Source: Chlorobiota bacterium
GTDB lineage: Bacteria; Bacteroidota; Bacteroidia; Flavobacteriales; Flavobacteriaceae
Assembly: GCA_013151975.1 (NCBI GenBank)
Contig: JAADHG010000310.1
Span: 1-10,210, forward strand
Length of the DNA: 10,210 nucleotides
Direction of reading: 5' to 3'
This document shows, piece by piece, positions 5,966 to 10,210 of this stretch (the first letter of the stretch is position 1; every line of letters begins with the position of its first letter). A program made the position numbers and the translations under genes. Below the pieces are notes generated by a model. The model did not search any database. It had not been told where the DNA came from and saw only the letters and a program-made list of their open reading frames with translations.

Positions 5966-7076
5966 ATGGTAACATCAGATCAAATTAAAGATCTTATTGA
6001 GCGCCTTGGTGCGTTAAGGAGGTATCTTTGACATTGATGCCAAAGGTATAGAAATACAAAACGAAGAAGAGCAAACGTTTGATCCTAATTTTTGGAATGA
6101 TTCCAAAGCTGCCGAACTAGTAATGAAATCGCTTCGTGTAAAAAAGAAATGGGTTGAAGACTTTAATACTCTAAAAGATTTTACCAGTGATTTAGAAGTG
6201 CTTTATGACTTTTATAAAGAAGGCGAATCGACAGCCGAAGAAGTTGAAACACAGTTTCAAAAAACACTATCACTCCTAGAAGATATAGAGTTTAAGAATA
6301 TGTTGTCTGATGAAGGTGATAGCTTGAGTGCTGTTTTGCAAATTACTGCAGGTGCTGGTGGTACCGAAAGTTGCGATTGGGCACAAATGCTATTACGCAT
6401 GTACTTAATGTATGCTGAGAAAAATGGCTTTAAAGTAAAAGAGCTTAACTACCAAGAAGGAGATACCGCAGGAATTAAAACCGTAACTATTGAAATTGAG
6501 GGCGATTTTGCTTTCGGTTGGTTAAAAGGTGAGAATGGTGTGCATCGCTTGGTACGTATTTCTCCTTTTGATAGTAATGCAAAGCGCCATACAAGTTTTG
6601 CTTCGGTGTATGTGTATCCTTTAGTTGACGATACTATTGAAATTGAAATAAATCCAGCAGATATCGAAATTATTACTGCACGCTCAAGTGGCGCTGGTGG
6701 TCAAAATGTAAATAAAGTAGAAACCAAAGTACAATTAACACACAAGCCAACTGGAATTCAAATTTCGTGTTCAGAAACACGTTCACAGCACGATAATAGA
6801 GCTCGTGCATTACAAATGCTTAAATCTCAATTATATGAAATTGAACTTAAAAAGCAGTTAGCACAACGTGACGATATTGAGGCTGGCAAAATGAAGATTG
6901 AATGGGGAAGTCAAATACGAAATTATGTGATGCATCCTTATAAATTAGTAAAAGATGTACGTACAGTTTATGAAACAGGAAATGTTGATGCCGTAATGGA
7001 TGGTAATATTGAACCCTTTTTGAAAGCCTATTTAATGATGATGGGGCAACAAAAATCAAAAACTGATAATTTATAG
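5966..7076 (+). CDS. prfB: Peptide chain release factor 2, with programmed +1 frameshift
   Basis: RF2 recognises UGA and UAA stop codons in the ribosomal A site and triggers peptide release. Translation starts at the ATG at 5966 (MVTSDQIKDLIERLGALRRYL) and meets an in-frame TGA as codon 22 (6029-6031). The site is AGGAGG (6017-6022), TAT, CTT, TGA, C, the classical prfB slip site. Shifting +1 on CTT to read GAC (6030-6032) continues without interruption for 348 codons to the TAG at 7076, giving 369 aa (E. coli RF2 is 365). The anticodon-like SPF is at about 199-201, and the catalytic GGQ at about 244-246 within RSSGAGGQNVNKVET. The site implies autoregulation: low RF2 favours frameshifting and more RF2. 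The gene's own terminal stop, TAG, is read by RF1 only. An ATG at 6123 would give a truncated, wrong gene model. Confidence 0.96.
6017..6032 (+). promoter_or_regulatory. prfB programmed +1 frameshift site
   Basis: AGGAGG acts as an internal Shine-Dalgarno sequence, followed by TAT, the slippery CTT (6026-6028), TGA (6029-6031) and C. The three-base spacing between AGGAGG and CTT equals that of E. coli prfB (AGGGGG TAT CTT TGA C). UGA followed by C is a weak termination context. Both reading frames around the site encode the conserved LRRYL-D-I-D junction of RF2, which confirms that the shift is real rather than a sequencing error. Confidence 0.95.
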
Positions 7077-7084
7077 TGAATAAT

Positions 7085-7110
7085 GAGATTTCCGTAAAAG
7101 TGGAAATGAA
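7085..7110. repeat. Short palindromic element between prfB and arsC
   Basis: ATTTCC (7088-7093) pairs with GGAAAT (7102-7107) around an eight-base loop, in the frame GAGATTTCC...GGAAATGA. It resembles the hairpin at the ltaE start (3278-3302) in length, stem position and flanks, and both look like decayed members of a flavobacterial palindrome family. There is no T-tract, so it is a poor terminator, and prfB and arsC could be cotranscribed through it. Confidence 0.45.
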
Positions 7111-7122
7111 AAAATATTTTCA

Positions 7123-7464
7123 ATGATAAAAATATACCATAATAATAGATGTAGTAAGTCACGTTGCGGTTTAGACATTTTAGAACAATCAGGAAAACCT
7201 TTTGAAATAATTAAATATTTGGAAGATACTCCTACAGCTAGTGAATTGGAAGATATTATTAAGCTACTTGGGATTAAACCTATCCAACTGGTTAGAAAAA
7301 ATGAAGCTATTTGGAAAGAAAACTTTAAAGATAAAACGCTCTCTGATAAAGAAATAATAGAAGCAATGATTAATTATCCTAAACTTATAGAGCGACCAAT
7401 AATTATAAATGGAAATAAAGCTGTTATTGGCAGACCTCCAGAAAGCATCCTTGATATTATATAA
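7123..7464 (+). CDS. arsC: ArsC/Spx-family arsenate reductase-like protein, 113 aa
   Basis: This is a small cytosolic thioredoxin-fold protein of the ArsC family (glutaredoxin-coupled arsenate reductase type). The family reduces arsenate to arsenite via one N-terminal cysteine, but many members have other or unknown thiol roles. Cys10 in IYHNNRCSKSRCG sits where E. coli ArsC has its catalytic Cys12. Arg58 (QLVRKNEA), Arg91 (LIERPII) and Arg104 (VIGRPPE) match the three oxyanion-binding arginines Arg60, Arg94 and Arg107. A second cysteine, Cys15, lies where E. coli has Asn. The length is typical (about 112-120 aa). It begins 46 bases after prfB and may share its transcript. No arsenic resistance genes (arsB, acr3, arsR) are nearby, so a role in arsenate detoxification is uncertain. 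No Shine-Dalgarno sequence is present. Confidence 0.88.
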   Translation: MIKIYHNNRCSKSRCGLDILEQSGKPFEIIKYLEDTPTASELEDIIKLLGIKPIQLVRKNEAIWKENFKDKTLSDKEIIEAMINYPKLIERPIIINGNKAVIGRPPESILDII

Positions 7465-7539
7465 CCTTTGATATAACTTTCCTCTCTTCGGCTTTTTTTA
7501 TTTAACAAATTTTTAACCATTAGGCAGCATGCCATGAAA

Positions 7540-7547
7540 TACATTTG
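7540..7547 (+). promoter_or_regulatory. Putative -7 element for the outer-membrane receptor gene
   Basis: TACATTTG fits the TAnnTTTG consensus and would start transcription near 7553-7555, about 17-19 bases before the ATG at 7572. No clear -33 TTTG is seen around 7516-7520. If the element is real, it excludes the in-frame TTG at 7545 as a start codon because that codon lies inside it. Confidence 0.4.
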
Positions 7548-7571
7548 CGTACTAATTTGCCAAAATCACTT

Positions 7572-9992
7572 ATGTATAAATTTTTTCTAACCATCACCTT
7601 CATAGGGTTATTTGTAACTACTATAAATGCCCAACGCCCAGAAACAAAACAAGTTAATATAACTGGTAAAGTTGTAGATAACGAAACCAATCAGCCCTTA
7701 GAATATGCAACCATTGCTTTTTATAGTAAACAGCAAAATAAAATTATAACTGGTGGCATAACTGATATTAAAGGACACTTTAAAATTTCTGTACCAACAG
7801 GAGTATATGATATCTCCATAGAGTACATCTCATTTAAAACCCAAACTATTCCAAATAAAAGAATTACCAGTAATGAAAACATTGGTACGTTTTCTTTAGA
7901 TATTGATGCTGAAGCTTTAGATGCTGTTGAGATTATTGCAGAGCGTACTACAGTTGAAATACGATTAGATAAAAAAATATACAATGTTGGCAAAGACCTT
8001 ACAGTTAGTGGTGGAACTGTTAGTGATGTGCTTGATAATGTGCCTTCTGTTTCTGTTGATGCTGAAGGAAATATTGCATTACGTGGAGATGGTAATGTTC
8101 TGATTCTTATTAATGGAAAACCATCTGGTCTTGTTGGTATAAACTCGACAGATGCGTTACAGCAATTGCCTGCAGAATCTATTGAAAAAGTTGAAGTGAT
8201 AACTTCACCATCAGCACGCTATGAATCTGAAGGTACTGCAGGAATTATAAACATTATCTTAAGAAGAAGTAAACTACAAGGTTTAAATGGTGCTCTAACA
8301 GGAAATCTTGGTAGTCCTGATGCCGCTGGTATTTCGGGAAATATAAATTATAGAACTGGAGATGTTAACTTTTTTAATACCTCTTCTTATAGCTATAGAG
8401 AATCTCCTGGCCATAATTACATATTTACAAGATTTAAACAAAGTGGAGATTTTACAGACGAAAAAACAGATTGGACAAGTATTCGTAAAGGCATAACAAC
8501 AAATACAGGTTTAGAATGGTATATTAACAATTCGGCATCCATAACGACCTCTTTTCTTTATAGCAACAATGATAACGAAAGAAACTCGATAAACAGATTG
8601 CTTCAATTTGATCAAGACATGAACTTAATAGGTGAAAGTAATCGTTTGGATCCAATATTGAATGATTCAAAAACTATACAATATTCGCTTAATTTTACTA
8701 AAGATTTTGAGCAAAGCAGTCATCAATTAACCTTTGATTTTCAATATGAAAAAAATGATCAGGATAGATTTTCTGAAGTCGTATTTAACGGAATAACGAC
8801 TGATATAGTTACTACTATAGACGATCAAACTCAAATTTTATTAAGAACGGATTATGTACTTCCGCTTGGAGAAAATAGTCAGATTGAAATGGGTTATCGT
8901 GGCGATTTTGATAATAAATCAACTGATTATAAAGTTGAATTATTAGACATAGCAACTAATGCCTTTGTGGTTAATGATTCCTTATCGAATATATTTAATT
9001 TTAAACAATATGTAAATGCTGCTTATTTTCAATATGGAAATAAAACGGGTAAATTTTCGTATTTGTTGGGCTTACGTATGGAAAATACCCAAATAACTCT
9101 TGACCAACCAACAAGCGGTGATTTTGAGACGAAAAATTATACAGGCTTGTTTCCAACAGTAAATTTAAGCTATGAAATTAGTGAAGACCAAAGTATAACT
9201 TTAGGATATAATAGAAGGCTACGAAGACCTTTTTCATTTTTCTTAAATCCATTTCCGTCCAGAACCAGTCTTACAAATATTTTTCAAGGAAATCCTGATT
9301 TAGACCCAACCTATTCTACTAAAATTGATTTAGGATATTTAAACCGGTTTGGTAAATTTACTTTAAGCTCTTCTTTATACTATCAGCATTCAACAGATGT
9401 AAGGAATTTTATAAGTTTTGAAACAGGTGAAGTCGTAGAAATTAATGGTATAGAAGTGCCTGTAATACAAAGAAGTCCTGTAAATCTTGCAACAAGCGAC
9501 CGATTTGGGTTTGAATTTAATCTAAACTATAGCCCAACAAAAAAATGGCGTATAAATAGTGATTTTAATTTATTTAAATTTGCAACTAAAGGTGATTTTA
9601 ATGGTACAAATTTTGATTCGGAAGATTTAAGTTGGACGTTTCGCGTAAACAATAAACTTACATTACCGGGAAAAATAGATTGGCAAACAAATATAAATTA
9701 TAGAGCACCTCGTAATAATTCACAAGGTCAAAGCGAGAGTACATATTCTACAAATATGGCATTTAGCAAAGATCTATTTAAAGACAAAGCATCTATTGCT
9801 TTTAATATTAGAGACTTGTTTGATAGTATAAAGTTTAGAAGCGATCTTGAAACAGATACATTTTTTAGTACACGGGAGTTACAATACAGAGGTGGTCGCA
9901 CTTATAACTTATCTTTTACTTACAGGTTTAACCAAAAGAAAAAGCGACAAAGAAGTCGAAATAGAGGTGGTGATTTAGAATTTGAAGGTTAA
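7572..9992 (+). CDS. TonB-dependent receptor-like outer-membrane beta-barrel protein, 806 aa
   Basis: This is an outer-membrane protein of the CarboxypepD_reg-like plus plug plus OMP_b-brl_3 type. It begins with a Sec signal peptide (MYKFFLTITFIGLFVTTINA, cleavage before Q21). A carboxypeptidase regulatory-like beta-sandwich follows at about 28-105 (ITGKVVDNETNQPLEYATIA, GHFKISVPTGVYDISIEYISF). The plug is at about 138-235 (VSDVLDNVPSVSVDAEGNI, ALRGDGNVLILINGKPSG, SIEKVEVITSPSARYESEGT, AGIINIILRR). A long beta-barrel runs to about residue 787. The final strand, YNLSFTYRFN, is followed by a basic tail, KKKRQRSRNRGG. No SusD partner is adjacent, so the substrate cannot be inferred, and active TonB-dependent import is itself uncertain for this subfamily. 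The ATG at 7572 is preferred over the in-frame TTG at 7545 because it places the signal peptide correctly. Confidence 0.92.
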   Translation: MYKFFLTITFIGLFVTTINAQRPETKQVNITGKVVDNETNQPLEYATIAFYSKQQNKIITGGITDIKGHFKISVPTGVYDISIEYISFKTQTIPNKRITSNENIGTFSLDIDAEALDAVEIIAERTTVEIRLDKKIYNVGKDLTVSGGTVSDVLDNVPSVSVDAEGNIALRGDGNVLILINGKPSGLVGINSTDALQQLPAESIEKVEVITSPSARYESEGTAGIINIILRRSKLQGLNGALTGNLGSPDAAGISGNINYRTGDVNFFNTSSYSYRESPGHNYIFTRFKQSGDFTDEKTDWTSIRKGITTNTGLEWYINNSASITTSFLYSNNDNERNSINRLLQFDQDMNLIGESNRLDPILNDSKTIQYSLNFTKDFEQSSHQLTFDFQYEKNDQDRFSEVVFNGITTDIVTTIDDQTQILLRTDYVLPLGENSQIEMGYRGDFDNKSTDYKVELLDIATNAFVVNDSLSNIFNFKQYVNAAYFQYGNKTGKFSYLLGLRMENTQITLDQPTSGDFETKNYTGLFPTVNLSYEISEDQSITLGYNRRLRRPFSFFLNPFPSRTSLTNIFQGNPDLDPTYSTKIDLGYLNRFGKFTLSSSLYYQHSTDVRNFISFETGEVVEINGIEVPVIQRSPVNLATSDRFGFEFNLNYSPTKKWRINSDFNLFKFATKGDFNGTNFDSEDLSWTFRVNNKLTLPGKIDWQTNINYRAPRNNSQGQSESTYSTNMAFSKDLFKDKASIAFNIRDLFDSIKFRSDLETDTFFSTRELQYRGGRTYNLSFTYRFNQKKKRQRSRNRGGDLEFEG

Positions 9993-10020
9993 AGAGTTAC
10001 CTAGGCTATATAAAACAAAA

Positions 10021-10048
10021 AAGGAAGCGCAATGCGCTTCCTTTTTTT
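10021..10048. terminator. Rho-independent terminator, probably bidirectional
   Basis: A perfect 10-bp stem AAGGAAGCGC (10021-10030) pairs with GCGCTTCCTT (10034-10043) around the loop AAT, and is followed by a T-run to 10048. On the plus strand it ends the receptor transcript 28 bases after its stop codon. The A-rich run before it (AAAACAAAA) gives a U-tract on the minus strand, so it can also end the convergent gene that stops at 10068. Confidence 0.92.
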
Positions 10049-10067
10049 ATACTATACTAATAAATAT

Positions 10068-10210
10068 TTATAATGTTAATGCTTCTCGCTTAGCCTTTTT
10101 CTCTGCTCTTCGTTCTTTAAACCTTTCTATCATTGCTCCCATCATCCAATAAGGCATTACAAAAACCATTAAAAATATCATTAACCACATACCAATTGTA
10201 AAAATGTATC
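10068..10210 (-). CDS. C-terminal fragment of a membrane protein (5' end outside window)
   Basis: On the minus strand an open frame enters from the right edge and ends at the TAA at 10070-10068, giving the last 46 residues of a protein I do not recognise. A hydrophobic, methionine-rich segment (YIFTIGMWLMIFLMVFVMPY) is probably one transmembrane helix. It is followed by WMMGAMIERF and a strongly charged tail, KERRAEKKAKREALTL, which would lie in the cytoplasm by the positive-inside rule. A start within the window (for example the Met at fragment residue 7 or 10) would leave a 37-40 aa membrane peptide, but continuation beyond the edge is more likely. It converges on the receptor gene and shares the terminator at 10021-10048. 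Confidence 0.7.
   Translation of the reverse strand, partial: YIFTIGMWLMIFLMVFVMPYWMMGAMIERFKERRAEKKAKREALTL

Noticed and set aside
7470..7505. T-rich stretch after arsC considered as a terminator
   Set aside because: There is a T-run near 7493-7501, but no convincing GC-rich stem precedes it. CTCTTCGG does not find a good partner.
7534..7590. Possible short leader peptide (MKYICVLICQNHLCINFF) overlapping the receptor start
   Set aside because: It is only 18 codons, out of frame with the receptor, and begins upstream of the likely transcription start at about 7553. No conservation evidence is available.

Overview
The window looks like a chromosomal segment of a marine-type or host-associated Flavobacteriaceae (Bacteroidota). 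The supporting signs are the high A+T content, the near-absence of Shine-Dalgarno sequences before start codons, TAnnTTTG-type promoter elements, a SusC-like/OMP_b-brl_3 outer-membrane receptor, a DUF5117/DUF4953 zinc metalloprotease, and intergenic palindromic repeats of kinds common in this family. The genus cannot be fixed from the sequence.

Positions 1-2240 look accessory. Three small, unrelated minus-strand genes lie here: a secreted hypothetical protein, an ORF6N-domain protein, and a leucine-rich-repeat lipoprotein. Each is followed on its 3' side by one copy of the same intergenic repeat (1-87, 823-870, 1541-1637). The repeat folds into a hairpin whose stem shows a compensatory C-G to T-A change between copies.

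Positions 2257-5762 hold two minus-strand metabolic or secreted-enzyme genes: a PLP-dependent low-specificity threonine aldolase (ltaE) and a large secreted metzincin-like metalloprotease. They are separated by an 80-bp gap carrying two further degenerate repeat elements.

Positions 5966-9992 run on the plus strand: prfB (release factor 2), an ArsC/Spx-family thioredoxin-fold protein, and an outer-membrane beta-barrel receptor. prfB needs a programmed +1 frameshift at an in-frame TGA (codon 22) just after an AGGAGG/CTT slip site. The intact gene therefore starts at 5966, about 157 bases upstream of the ATG at 6123 that a simple reading would choose. A strong hairpin terminator at 10021-10048 separates the receptor from a convergent, truncated membrane-protein gene at the right edge.

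No previously unknown multi-gene system is evident. The most interesting items are the repeat family at the 3' ends of three orphan genes and the Shine-Dalgarno-dependent prfB frameshift in a lineage that otherwise makes little use of Shine-Dalgarno pairing. No tRNA, rRNA, CRISPR array, transposase or replication origin was seen.
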